Assembly (NCBI RefSeq): GCF_900312745.1
Contig: NZ_OMPD01000008.1
Location: 310,001-374,000, forward strand
Origin: Aquimarina sp. AU58
GTDB taxonomy: Bacteria; Bacteroidota; Bacteroidia; Flavobacteriales; Flavobacteriaceae
DNA length: 64,000 bases
Direction of reading: 5' to 3'
Under the pieces are notes generated by a model, which searched no databases, was not told where the DNA came from, and worked only from the letters and a program-made list of their open reading frames with translations. Both the position numbers and the translations under genes were made by a program. Below are positions 16,553 through 24,989 of this stretch, piece by piece; the stretch's first letter is position 1, and every line of letters begins with the position of its first letter.

Positions 16553-18316
16553 TTACTCGGTTACATCTGCAAATTGCACTTCGTATAAATTTCTGTAATA
16601 CCCCTTCTCTATTTGGAGTAATTCATTATGGTTCCCTTGTTCTACAATTTTACCTTGATCCATTACAATAATTTTATCTGCTTTTTTAATAGTCGCTAAT
16701 CGATGGGCAATAACAATAGAAGTTCTTCCTTTGGTAATTTTGTTTGTTGCGTTCTGAATCAATTGTTCACTATGTGAATCTATCGATGATGTAGCTTCAT
16801 CTAGCACTAAAATACCTGGATTAGTAACATAAGCTCTTAAAAAAGAAATAAGCTGCCGTTGTCCCGAAGAAAGCATAGCCCCTCTTTCTTTCACATTATA
16901 GTTATACCCATCTGGAAGACTCATGATAAAATCATGAATTCCTATCTCTTTTGCAGCTTGATACACCTGTTCTTCTAAAATATCTCCATTATTTAAAGTA
17001 ATATTATTAAGAATCGTATCTGCAAATAAAAACACATCCTGAAGCACCACTGCAATATGGTTTCTCAATGATTTTAACTCAATAGTTTTAATATCGATAT
17101 CGTCGATAGAAATCACTCCGCCACCTATTTCATAAAACCTGCTAAGCAAATTAATAATAGTAGATTTTCCCGCTCCTGTTGCTCCTACTATTGCTACTGT
17201 TTCTCCTGCTTCAACATTAAAAGAGATTCCTTTTAATACTTCTTCATTTTCGATATAGCTAAATCGTACATCATCAAATGTAATTTTACCTTTTATCTTT
17301 TCTAATAACTGCGTACCATTATTCTCAATTTTAGAATCTGTATCCAAAATGGCAAACACACGATTAGCAGCTACCATTCCCATTTGTAGTGTATTAAATT
17401 TATCTGCTATCTGCCGTAAGGGTCTAAACAAAATTTGAGAGAGCTGGATAAATGCAATAACCAGTCCCAGAGTGACCTCATCTCCTTGTGCAGCTTTTAA
17501 TCCTCCAAACCAAACAATCAACCCTATGGTTATAGAGCTGGACATCTCTGCAATAGGAAAAAATATAGAGTTATACCAAACAGTTTTTATCCAACCTTTT
17601 TTATGTTTTTCATTAATTTCTTTAAAATTAGAGTATTCAATTTCTTCTCGTGTAAACAATTGAACGATCTTCATTCCTGTAATTCGTTCCTGTACAAATG
17701 AATTAAGATTAGAAACCTGGGTTCTTACTTCCTCAAAAGCCACTTTCATCTTTTGCTGAAAAATTCGCGTAGCATAGACAACCAGAGGCAACACAACAAA
17801 TACCAGCAATGCAAGTTGCCAACTCTGGTAGAGCATATAACATAAAATTGCTAGCATTTTTAACAGATCACTTATAATCATAAACAACCCCTGGCTAAAA
17901 ATACTGGCTATAGTTTCGATATCACTTACAGCCCGAGTCACCAATCTACCTACAGCAGACTGATCATAATATTGTTTTTTAAAACCAAGCATATGCTCAA
18001 ACAATTTCACTCTAATATCCCTAATTACTTCTTGCCCTAACCAGTTAGCAAAGTAGATAAACAAGAATTGGGTGATCACATCCAGAAACAAAACTCCCAG
18101 CATTAGGCAAATAAAATAAACCAATAGCTCGCCATCTTTAGGAATAATAGTTCTGTCTATTGTCTCTCTAAGTAAATATGGATTAACAATAGACAAGATA
18201 GCCAACAAAATAGCCGAAAAACCTACAAAATAAAAAGTCAGTCGGTAAGGATTAGTATATGTAATCAACCGTCTGAAAAGTTTAAAATCAAAAGCTTTAC
18301 CACTCTTTTCTGCCAT
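16553..18316 (-). CDS. ABC exporter, fused permease and ATPase (MsbA-like)
   Basis: A 587-residue half-transporter. Residues ~20-310 form a six-helix ABC type-1 membrane domain. The C-terminal ATPase has Walker A GATGAGKST, Q-loop LQDVFLF, signature LSSGQRQL, Walker B ILVLDEATSSID and the H-loop IAHRL. It should act as a homodimer or heterodimer exporting lipids, drugs or peptides from the inner membrane; MsbA-like lipid flipping is plausible but the substrate cannot be assigned. It starts directly after the truA stop codon (no gap), so the pair is likely co-transcribed. Confidence 0.93.
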   Translation of the reverse strand: MAEKSGKAFDFKLFRRLITYTNPYRLTFYFVGFSAILLAILSIVNPYLLRETIDRTIIPKDGELLVYFICLMLGVLFLDVITQFLFIYFANWLGQEVIRDIRVKLFEHMLGFKKQYYDQSAVGRLVTRAVSDIETIASIFSQGLFMIISDLLKMLAILCYMLYQSWQLALLVFVVLPLVVYATRIFQQKMKVAFEEVRTQVSNLNSFVQERITGMKIVQLFTREEIEYSNFKEINEKHKKGWIKTVWYNSIFFPIAEMSSSITIGLIVWFGGLKAAQGDEVTLGLVIAFIQLSQILFRPLRQIADKFNTLQMGMVAANRVFAILDTDSKIENNGTQLLEKIKGKITFDDVRFSYIENEEVLKGISFNVEAGETVAIVGATGAGKSTIINLLSRFYEIGGGVISIDDIDIKTIELKSLRNHIAVVLQDVFLFADTILNNITLNNGDILEEQVYQAAKEIGIHDFIMSLPDGYNYNVKERGAMLSSGQRQLISFLRAYVTNPGILVLDEATSSIDSHSEQLIQNATNKITKGRTSIVIAHRLATIKKADKIIVMDQGKIVEQGNHNELLQIEKGYYRNLYEVQFADVTE

Positions 18317-19087
18317 CTATATTGTATATATATTATTAGGGTATTCTACAGCTGTTAAGTAAAGCCCATGAGCAGGAACCGAATATCCGGCCTGACTCCG
18401 ATCTTCACTTTTAATAATAGCTATTAAATCCTCATTATTTAATTTATGTTCTCCAATCTCGATAAGTGTCCCCACAATTGCTCTAACCATATTTCTAAGA
18501 AAACGATTGGCCGAAATCTTAAAAACTAATTGATTACCATGATTTTCCCAGGTTGCATTTGTGATTGTACAATTATACGTTTTTACATCGGTTTTGGACT
18601 TACTAAAGCATTTAAAATTAGTATAGTTTAACAGTAATTTAGCAGCTTCATTCATTAAATCCACATCCAATGGTTTTTTTAAATAATAAGATTTATGAAT
18701 ACTAAAAGGGTCTTTTATTAATGTAACATGATACTCATACGACCTACTTACTGCATCAAACCTGGCATGAGCATTTTGGTGCACACGACATACATTCTGG
18801 ATTGCAATTTCTGCCGGTAAAATTGCATTAAGTTTATATTTAAATTGATCTGTATCTAGTATATCTCTGCAATCAAAATGAGCCATAATTTGTTTTGCAT
18901 GAACACCTGTATCTGTTCTTCCTGCTCCAACCACATCAATTTTATCGCGTAAAATAGTAGATAACGAACTCTCAAGAACTTCCTGCACAGAAATTGCATT
19001 AGGTTGTCGTTGCCATCCATGATATGGAGTTCCGTTATATGAAAGCTCTAAAAAATATTTCATTCTACTCGCATCTATTATTTTCAA
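18317..19087 (-). CDS. truA: tRNA pseudouridine(38-40) synthase
   Basis: A 256-residue TruA modifying the anticodon stem-loop of tRNAs. The catalytic aspartate lies in GAGRTDTGVHA (D59), and NRFLRNMVRAIVGTLIEIG is the family's conserved RNA-contact helix. The family usually starts at MKYFLELSYNGT, so the ATG at 19063 (residue 9 here) may be the true start rather than 19087. A perfect -7 element TATATTTG lies at 19163-19156 on the minus strand, without an obvious TTG partner. The ABC exporter follows without a gap. Confidence 0.95.
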   Translation of the reverse strand: MKIIDASRMKYFLELSYNGTPYHGWQRQPNAISVQEVLESSLSTILRDKIDVVGAGRTDTGVHAKQIMAHFDCRDILDTDQFKYKLNAILPAEIAIQNVCRVHQNAHARFDAVSRSYEYHVTLIKDPFSIHKSYYLKKPLDVDLMNEAAKLLLNYTNFKCFSKSKTDVKTYNCTITNATWENHGNQLVFKISANRFLRNMVRAIVGTLIEIGEHKLNNEDLIAIIKSEDRSQAGYSVPAHGLYLTAVEYPNNIYTI

Positions 19088-19241
19088 TACAATTTCTTTA
19101 CTTAGATTCTGTAGCTTATTTCAACAATATTCTATTTTTGTATAAAAACTAAGCGCAAATATACTTTATAAAACAGAGATAGGGGTTATGGTTTCGTTCC
19201 TGTTTTTCTATTGTACAATAACTCAATTTTATTATTCGATT

Positions 19242-19736
19242 TTGAAAAAAATACTTCTACTTAGCGATACCCATAGTTATATTGATTCCCGCATATTGCA
19301 TTATGTTAATGAAGCCGACGAAATTTGGCATGCTGGAGATATTGGTGATCTTAAAGTGACCGATGCTATCGAAGCTTTAAAACCTCTTAGGGCCGTATAT
19401 GGAAACATAGATGATGATAAAGCCCGGGCTACCTATCCTTTACACCAAAGATTTAATTGCGAAGGAGTCTCTGTATGGATCACTCACATAGGAGGGTACC
19501 CTCCTAAATACAATATAAACACTCGAGATGAGATTAAATCAAACCCACCTCAATTATTTATCTGCGGTCATTCACATATTCTAAAAGTAATACCCGATAA
19601 AAAAAACGGGGTATTACATATGAATCCCGGCGCAGCAGGCAAACATGGGTTTCACAAAGTAAGAACAATGCTCAGGTTTACACTAGATTCTGGTAATATC
19701 GAAAATCTGGAAGTAATCGAATTAGGAAAAAAATAA
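19242..19736 (+). CDS. YfcE/MJ0936-type metallophosphoesterase
   Basis: A metallophosphoesterase of 164 residues from the TTG at 19242, which gives the usual LKKILLLSDTHS start. An in-frame ATG at 19188 would add 18 hydrophobic residues not expected in this family. Metal-site motifs are complete: SDTHS, HAGDIGD, GNIDD, THIGG and CGHSH, as in YfcE and MJ0936. It is a cytosolic phosphodiesterase of unknown natural substrate. It is divergent from truA and followed at once by a strong bidirectional terminator. Confidence 0.88.
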   Translation: MKKILLLSDTHSYIDSRILHYVNEADEIWHAGDIGDLKVTDAIEALKPLRAVYGNIDDDKARATYPLHQRFNCEGVSVWITHIGGYPPKYNINTRDEIKSNPPQLFICGHSHILKVIPDKKNGVLHMNPGAAGKHGFHKVRTMLRFTLDSGNIENLEVIELGKK

Positions 19737-19764
19737 AACCCGGAGTTGGCATACTCCGGGTTTT
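19734..19764. terminator. Bidirectional terminator
   Basis: AAAACCCGGAGT and ACTCCGGGTTTT form a 12-base-pair GC-rich stem with a six-base loop, starting in the stop codon of the phosphoesterase gene and serving the convergent DUF4293 gene too. Confidence 0.85.
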
Positions 19765-19793
19765 AACGCACTAATACTACTAAGATTTTAGGT

Positions 19794-20204
19794 TTATCGT
19801 AATCGGTCTACAGATTTTACAAGATTCTCATCCTTCTTAATAGCCTTATTGGCCATTACTAATAAAACGATAGAAATAACAGGAATGATCATCCCAATAC
19901 CTTTCTCTGAAACCTGAGTTTCTCCAGATACCGTTAGTGACCAATAAACAAATACTCCTAGTAAAATAAAGTTTAATAAGATATTGATACGCCCCAATAC
20001 AAATTGAAGCTTTCTATTTTTAAATAAAAAAATCGAAATCAGAGATAAAATCGCTGATCCCAAAAACATTCCTAAAAGAAATAATTCTCCTTTAGCATAA
20101 AGTGCTACACCATTAGCATCTATCCCGTAAGGTAAATACATACAAAGCCCTCCAGAAACTGCAGCAGCCAATAAAAGGTATATGGTTTGAATTCGTTGTA
20201 ACAT
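19794..20204 (-). CDS. DUF4293 membrane protein
   Basis: A 136-residue protein with four predicted membrane helices and the family start MLQRIQTIYLLLAA. It matches DUF4293, found next to rho in many Bacteroidota; its function is unknown. It is divergent from rho with a ~200-base shared region. A minus-strand -7-like TATTTTTG is at 20235-20228, but no TTG is correctly placed. Confidence 0.88.
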   Translation of the reverse strand: MLQRIQTIYLLLAAAVSGGLCMYLPYGIDANGVALYAKGELFLLGMFLGSAILSLISIFLFKNRKLQFVLGRINILLNFILLGVFVYWSLTVSGETQVSEKGIGMIIPVISIVLLVMANKAIKKDENLVKSVDRLR

Positions 20205-20281
20205 TATTTTTTTTCCTTAGAGAAAAGCAAAAATAAGAGTTTCTTTTTATAAATATGTGTAAAAAATTAAAAATAAAGTCG

Positions 20282-20406
20282 TATACTTGCAGCACAAAAC
20301 CTGTAACCTTCTCAACTAAGGTTACTTACCTTCGAAAATAAAATTTTCCTAGATTTCTTCTTTAGAAAATTTATACCTAAAACGTAAAATTATATAACAA
20401 ATATAA
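20282..20406 (+). promoter_or_regulatory. rho promoter remnant and structured leader
   Basis: TATACTTG at 20282-20289 is one base from the -7 consensus, but its TTG partner is missing. It would give a leader of ~110 bases. The hairpin GTAACCTT-ctcaact-AAGGTTAC at 20303-20325 is perfect over 8 base pairs and sits at the start of that leader. Rho is autoregulated in several bacteria, so this may be a control site. Confidence 0.4.
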
Positions 20407-22050
20407 ATGTTAGAGATTTCCGAATTAAAAGCAAAAAAGCTTCCTGAATTGCAAGAAATTGCAAAAAACCTTAATGTACCTAAGTTTCGTACCTTAAAAA
20501 AATTAGATTTAGTATATCAAATACTAGATTATCAAGCCACAAATCCTAATAAGGTAAAGCAAGTCGTAGCTGAGGATATTTCAGAAAAAACAGATTCTGA
20601 AAAACCTAAACCCAATGCTCGCCAAAGAAGGCCCCGTGCTCGCAAACCAGACGGACCTACAAATCCTGCCAAAAAAGACAACAAAGCTCCTAAAGAACAA
20701 AAAAGCGAAGTGACTAAACCACTTCCTTCAGAGGAAACTGTTTCTAAAGAGAAAGAAAACACCGATAAAAAAAACAAACCTCACCAAAATAGAGACGATA
20801 AAAAGGATAATCGAAACAGAGGTAATGACAAGTCTCAACAAAATAAATCTCGAAGTAACAATCCTAATAACGCTAATAAAAAGGAGAACGGAAATCGAGA
20901 CAATAGAAATCGATATAAAGAACCAGATTTTGAGTTTGATGCCATAATCGAAAGTGAAGGTGTATTAGACATTATGCAAGATGGGTATGGCTTTTTAAGA
21001 TCTAGTGACTACAACTATCTTTCTTCTCCAGATGACATCTATGTATCACAATCGCAAATCAGACTTTTTGGACTTAAAACAGGTGATACTGTATTAGGAC
21101 AAGTAAGACCTCCTAAAGAAGGTGAAAAATATTTCCCCCTTATTAAGGTAAATAAAATCAACGGTCTTGATCCACAAGTAGTTCGCGATAGAGTTTCTTT
21201 TGAGCATTTGACTCCCCTATTTCCGCAAGAAAAATTTAATATTGCAGAAAGACAAAGTACAATCTCTACCAGGATAATGGATTTATTTGCTCCTATCGGA
21301 AAAGGACAACGTGGTATGATAGTATCACAACCTAAAACAGGTAAGACCATGTTACTTAAGGATGTTGCTAATGCTATTGCAGCAAATCATCCCGAAGTAT
21401 ACCAAATGATCCTTCTTATAGATGAAAGACCAGAAGAAGTTACAGATATGCAGCGTAATGTAAAAGGAGAAGTAATTGCTTCTACCTTTGACAAAGAAGC
21501 TAACGAGCATGTAAAAGTAGCTAACATTGTATTGGAAAAAGCAAAAAGATTAGTAGAGTGTGGTCATGACGTAGTCATTCTATTAGATTCAATCACAAGA
21601 CTAGCCAGAGCATACAACACTGTACAACCCGCTAGTGGAAAAATATTAAGTGGTGGTGTAGATGCTAATGCTTTACACAAACCAAAACGTTTCTTTGGTG
21701 CTGCACGTAATATAGAAAATGGAGGTTCATTAACTATTATCGCAACAGCATTAACAGAAACAGGTTCTAAAATGGATGAAGTAATCTTTGAAGAATTCAA
21801 AGGAACTGGTAACATGGAACTACAATTAGATCGTAAAATCTCTAATCGTAGAATTTTCCCTGCTATTGACCTTACATCTTCTAGTACTCGTCGAGATGAC
21901 ATTCTATTAGACGAAACAACTATCCAAAGAATGTGGGTAATGCGAAAATATCTTGCAGATATGAATCCAGTAGAAGCAATGGAATTTATTAATGAACGTT
22001 TTAAGCAAACAAGAAATAATGACGAGTTCCTTATTTCTATGAACGGATAA
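20407..22050 (+). CDS. rho: Transcription termination factor Rho with long disordered insertion
   Basis: A 547-residue hexameric RNA helicase. The order is Rho_N helical domain (1-45); a ~125-residue low-complexity stretch rich in K, N, R, D, P and Q (~46-172); the cold-shock-like RNA-binding domain (~175-255, with GYGFLR); and the RecA-type motor with P-loop PKTGKTML near 307-314, Walker [15 protein letters not shown] and the [21 protein letters not shown] region holding the Q/R loops. The insertion is typical of Bacteroidota Rho; in Bacteroides it has been reported to drive condensate formation. A strong intrinsic terminator follows. Confidence 0.97.
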   Translation: MLEISELKAKKLPELQEIAKNLNVPKFRTLKKLDLVYQILDYQATNPNKVKQVVAEDISEKTDSEKPKPNARQRRPRARKPDGPTNPAKKDNKAPKEQKSEVTKPLPSEETVSKEKENTDKKNKPHQNRDDKKDNRNRGNDKSQQNKSRSNNPNNANKKENGNRDNRNRYKEPDFEFDAIIESEGVLDIMQDGYGFLRSSDYNYLSSPDDIYVSQSQIRLFGLKTGDTVLGQVRPPKEGEKYFPLIKVNKINGLDPQVVRDRVSFEHLTPLFPQEKFNIAERQSTISTRIMDLFAPIGKGQRGMIVSQPKTGKTMLLKDVANAIAANHPEVYQMILLIDERPEEVTDMQRNVKGEVIASTFDKEANEHVKVANIVLEKAKRLVECGHDVVILLDSITRLARAYNTVQPASGKILSGGVDANALHKPKRFFGAARNIENGGSLTIIATALTETGSKMDEVIFEEFKGTGNMELQLDRKISNRRIFPAIDLTSSSTRRDDILLDETTIQRMWVMRKYLADMNPVEAMEFINERFKQTRNNDEFLISMNG

Positions 22051-22071
22051 CAATACATTTATAATAAATAA

Positions 22072-22110
22072 CAAAGGCGGCTATCAATTAATATTGATAG
22101 CCGCCTTTGC
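22072..22110 (+). terminator. Terminator of rho
   Basis: AAAGGCGGCTATCAAT and ATTGATAGCCGCCTTT form a 16-base-pair perfect stem around a four-base loop (TAAT), 22 bases past the rho stop. Confidence 0.85.
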
Positions 22111-22194
22111 TTTATCATATTATTTTATCATTTTAATACATAAACTGAAAGTTTTCTAAGAAGAAATTGACCAAGTATTAAAACTTAATATATC

Positions 22195-22866
22195 ATGAAA
22201 AATATACTATATATAATATGGAGTGCCGTTTTATTATTCTCGAGCTGCCAAAGCAATAGTCAATCAGTTAATAATAAAAAAGAAGTCACAAAAAACGAAA
22301 ACATCACACCAGTGAGAGTTAAACCTGTCGACGGTATAGAAAGAGCTTATTTTGCCAGTGGATGTTTTTGGTGTGTCGAAGCTATTTACGAAAGCGTAAA
22401 AGGTGTTAAAGAATCTATCTCTGGCTACTCAGGAGGTCATACCAAAAACCCAACATACCAATCAAGCAATACCGGACGAACAGGACATGCCGAAGTCGTA
22501 GAGATCATTTATGACCCAAAAATGGTTTCTTTTTCAACTTTGGTAGATGTATATTTTGGATCACAAAATCCAACACAGGTTAATGGTCAAGGCCCAGATC
22601 ATGGCTCACAATACAGATCGATTATCTTTTACCAAAACGAAGAGCAGAAAAAAATAATCGAAGACAAGAAAGAAGCATTAGGTAAAAAACTAAACCGAAG
22701 AATCGCAGCAGAAGTGTTACCTTTTCAAAAATTCTGGAAAGGAGAGGCTTATCATCAGGATTATGAAAAAAGAAATCCAGGCAACCCCTACATACGTAAT
22801 ATATCTGTTCCCAGGTTAAAAAGATTTCAAGCAAAATTCCCTAACCTTATTAAAGAAAAACATTAA
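22195..22866 (+). CDS. msrA: Peptide-methionine (S)-S-oxide reductase, lipoprotein form
   Basis: A 223-residue MsrA. It starts with a lipoprotein signal (lipobox FSSC, cysteine at residue 18), so it is envelope-anchored. The catalytic motif SGCFWCVE has its nucleophile at C57. GYSGGH, HAEVVEIIYDP, FFGSQNPTQ-like YFGSQNPTQVNGQGPDHGSQYRS and the AYHQDY segment are all present. It repairs oxidised methionine in exported proteins. No fused MsrB domain is present. Single-gene unit after the rho terminator. Confidence 0.95.
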   Translation: MKNILYIIWSAVLLFSSCQSNSQSVNNKKEVTKNENITPVRVKPVDGIERAYFASGCFWCVEAIYESVKGVKESISGYSGGHTKNPTYQSSNTGRTGHAEVVEIIYDPKMVSFSTLVDVYFGSQNPTQVNGQGPDHGSQYRSIIFYQNEEQKKIIEDKKEALGKKLNRRIAAEVLPFQKFWKGEAYHQDYEKRNPGNPYIRNISVPRLKRFQAKFPNLIKEKH

Positions 22867-23340
22867 AATTAGTTCACACACGAGTTTAAGTATAGGGTAT
22901 GATATCCCAATTAAAGCGCACAACCCCTTGTTAAACCTATGTTAAAACAAGATAGAACCTTTTACTTATCAAATTAAATATTTTTCACATTTACATATAT
23001 CTACAACACATGGCTTACAAAACCGACAGTGCTATCTAAAAATCACAATTAAATCGGTTGTATTGTCAAAAAAAATCGTTGAAAAACACAAAATGATGGA
23101 AATAAATTGTTATTTTTATTGAAATAAAATGAAAACAAGTTGTGTTTTTCATAATAAAACATTACTTTTGAGTCTGATTTAATGGTTTTCTTTTCAGTAT
23201 TTTAATCGAAAGTATTGAAGTTTTGCTAGAGCAAAAACACATTAACTTATTGAAAAACAAATCATTACAGATTAAATTGTTCTTTAAAAAATTGTAATTC
23301 TTTTAATGTTTATTAGATTGTATTAAAAGAAGAAATTAGA
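22867..23340. other. Gene-free AT-rich region with a 12-base inverted repeat
   Basis: No coding frame is apparent. TGAAAAACACAA at 23080-23091 and its exact reverse complement at 23140-23151 flank 48 bases. A partial third copy (TTGAAAAACAAA) is near 23251. Too loosely spaced for a standard terminator; function unknown. Confidence 0.35.
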
Positions 23341-23352
23341 GCTAAAATATTT

Positions 23353-23369
23353 TTGGCACCTTTTTTGAA
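23353..23369 (+). promoter_or_regulatory. Sigma-54-like promoter of the SH3-domain gene
   Basis: TTGGCAC-N5-TTGAA keeps the -24 GG and -12 G at the exact 12-base spacing of sigma-54 promoters (TGGCACG-N4-TTGCW); only the -12 C is replaced by A. It predicts a start near 23380 and a ~90-base leader. No enhancer-binding protein gene is nearby. Confidence 0.4.
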
Positions 23370-23471
23370 GATCGATTTTTGACGGTAAATTATGTTTTTT
23401 TATAAATTTTTAATTAAAGAAATAGTAATATTAAATTTGAATTATAACCCAATCTACTTAAAACAAGCGAT

Positions 23472-24623
23472 ATGAAGTCTATTTTTACATTTATTCTGCT
23501 TTTGGTGATTACTTTCTCGTCTGCTCATGCTCAGGATGGGCAATACTTAATGTCTTCTAATAAATTAGAAGTTCGAAGTGGTCCAGGTCTACAATTTAAT
23601 ACCATCGCCGAGGTTCCTCAAGGAACTCAGGTGTATGTAATGAGCTCTAATTACGGAGAATGGAGTGCAATACAGTTCAAGAAAATGAACGGATTTGTAC
23701 TTAGTAAGCTATTAACCGAGGATAGCCGAATTGCAGATGCAGAAAGAGCTGCTCAAGAAGCAGCAGCAAAAAGAGAAGCTGCTAAACAAGCAGCAGCACG
23801 AGCAATTGCACAGGCAGAAGCTGCCAAAAAAGCTGCAGAAGAAGCAGCAAGAAAAGCAATTGCTGACGCAGAACGTCTAAAAAGAGAAGCAGAAGCAGCT
23901 GCAGCAAAAGCTATTGCAGATGCAGAAGCAGCAAAACGATCAAAAGATGTTGCTGCACAACGTGCTCTTGCAGACACAGAAGAAACAAGAAAAGCGGTAG
24001 AAGAAGCTAACAGAAGAGCCGCAAGAGGTTCGAATGTAGCCTCTAATCCTATCGAATCTACAACACCATCTTATGGTTCTAGCTCGAATACGAGCTCTCC
24101 TAAAGCTGCTTCTATAGAAGTATCTAGAGAAGATAAATACTCTAGCTGGGAGAAAAAGACATATAAGTCTGGTGCAACTCCAAAATCATTTAACTTTAAA
24201 GGTAAGTTTGATTATAAGTTAGACAATTACCTGAAAATTAAAGTAGGAAAAAATACAGAAGTTGTTATTAAGATGTACAAAATGGGTAAAACCAAAGCTG
24301 ATGACCAGTTAGTACGTGTAACCTATATCAACTCTAATACTACTCAGTTTATCAGAAACATTCCAGAGGGAGAATACTTCCTTAAAATTGCATACGGTAA
24401 GGAATGGAAAGAAACTACTGAGAATGGTAAAAAATATGGAACTTTTACTAAGAATGCACTATACGAAAAGAGTGAGCAAATCTTAGACTTTAACACCGTT
24501 AAAACTTCTAAAGGTATCAACGTTCCTTCGTATAATTTAGCATTAGATCTTCTTCCTAGTGGAGGTGGATATAGTACTGGTAGTGATGATAACATTTCTG
24601 CAGATAAATTTAACGAAAACTAA
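23472..24623 (+). CDS. Secreted SH3-domain protein with alanine-rich coiled coil
   Basis: A 383-residue exported protein with a signal peptide to about residue 20 (SSAHA-Q). Residues ~26-80 form a bacterial SH3-type domain (LEVRSGPGLQFNTIAEVPQGTQ), which in other proteins binds peptidoglycan. Residues ~85-190 are a long alanine/glutamate/lysine heptad region with recurring AEAAKKAAEEAA-type units, certainly helical. A Ser/Asn-rich linker leads to a C-terminal domain (~225-365) I do not recognise. A periplasmic or cell-wall scaffolding role is inferred. Preceded by a sigma-54-like promoter and followed by a clear terminator. Confidence 0.75.
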   Translation: MKSIFTFILLLVITFSSAHAQDGQYLMSSNKLEVRSGPGLQFNTIAEVPQGTQVYVMSSNYGEWSAIQFKKMNGFVLSKLLTEDSRIADAERAAQEAAAKREAAKQAAARAIAQAEAAKKAAEEAARKAIADAERLKREAEAAAAKAIADAEAAKRSKDVAAQRALADTEETRKAVEEANRRAARGSNVASNPIESTTPSYGSSSNTSSPKAASIEVSREDKYSSWEKKTYKSGATPKSFNFKGKFDYKLDNYLKIKVGKNTEVVIKMYKMGKTKADDQLVRVTYINSNTTQFIRNIPEGEYFLKIAYGKEWKETTENGKKYGTFTKNALYEKSEQILDFNTVKTSKGINVPSYNLALDLLPSGGGYSTGSDDNISADKFNEN

Positions 24624-24677
24624 GAATACGATTACATACATTTTATAATCACCAAAATATAAATGTAACATATATAA

Positions 24678-24710
24678 TAAACGCCAGGACTTTATGAGTT
24701 CTGGCGTTTA
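24678..24710 (+). terminator. Terminator of the SH3-domain gene
   Basis: TAAACGCCAGGAC and GTTCTGGCGTTTA pair over 13 positions with one G-U and a seven-base loop, about 55 bases past the stop. Confidence 0.75.
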
Positions 24711-24753
24711 TATTATAAATACGATAAGGATTTTTTCGGAAGGAAATTCTTAT

Positions 24754-24803
24754 ATAACTAAAAAGCCAGTACATACGATCGTATGTACTGGCTTTTTAGT
24801 TAT
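24754..24803. repeat. 50-base perfect palindrome
   Basis: The bases 24754-24778 are the exact reverse complement of 24779-24803, with no loop and centre CGATCG at 24776-24781. Each outer arm carries AAAAAGCC/GGCTTTTT, so it can act as a terminator in both directions, but the stem is far longer than its neighbours'. It lies between the SH3 gene terminator and convergent folD. Confidence 0.85.
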
Positions 24804-24989
24804 TAATTGTAAATACTATTAGATCAAAGTATTTAAGTGATTAGAAACATCTAAATCGATGATTTCTAACATAGTATAGAAAAATCGCATCGATATCAAT
24901 CTTTTTTAACACAACATCTAGTTCTTCTTAACACTCTTTATAATTATCGTGCCGGATATCTATTTTTTAGTTCAAAAAACAAATCAAAA
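24804..24989. other. Spacer downstream of folD with overlapping hairpins
   Basis: TTAGAAA-CATC...GATG-A-TTTCTAA (24841-24869) can fold with one bulge. An alternative pairing joins ATCGATG near 24856 with CATCGAT near 24890. No gene and no clear U-run. Confidence 0.3.

Noticed and set aside
19188..19241. N-terminal hydrophobic extension of the phosphoesterase as a membrane anchor
   Set aside because: The family starts at the TTG at 19242 and the extension overlaps the likely leader; cytosolic form preferred.
21564..22058. 164-residue frame on the minus strand inside rho
   Set aside because: Fully antisense to the conserved Rho motor domain, with no promoter and no protein-like features.
23753..23977. 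Minus-strand alanine/serine-rich frame in the SH3 gene
   Set aside because: Mirror of the alanine-rich coiled coil; repetitive codons keep several frames open.
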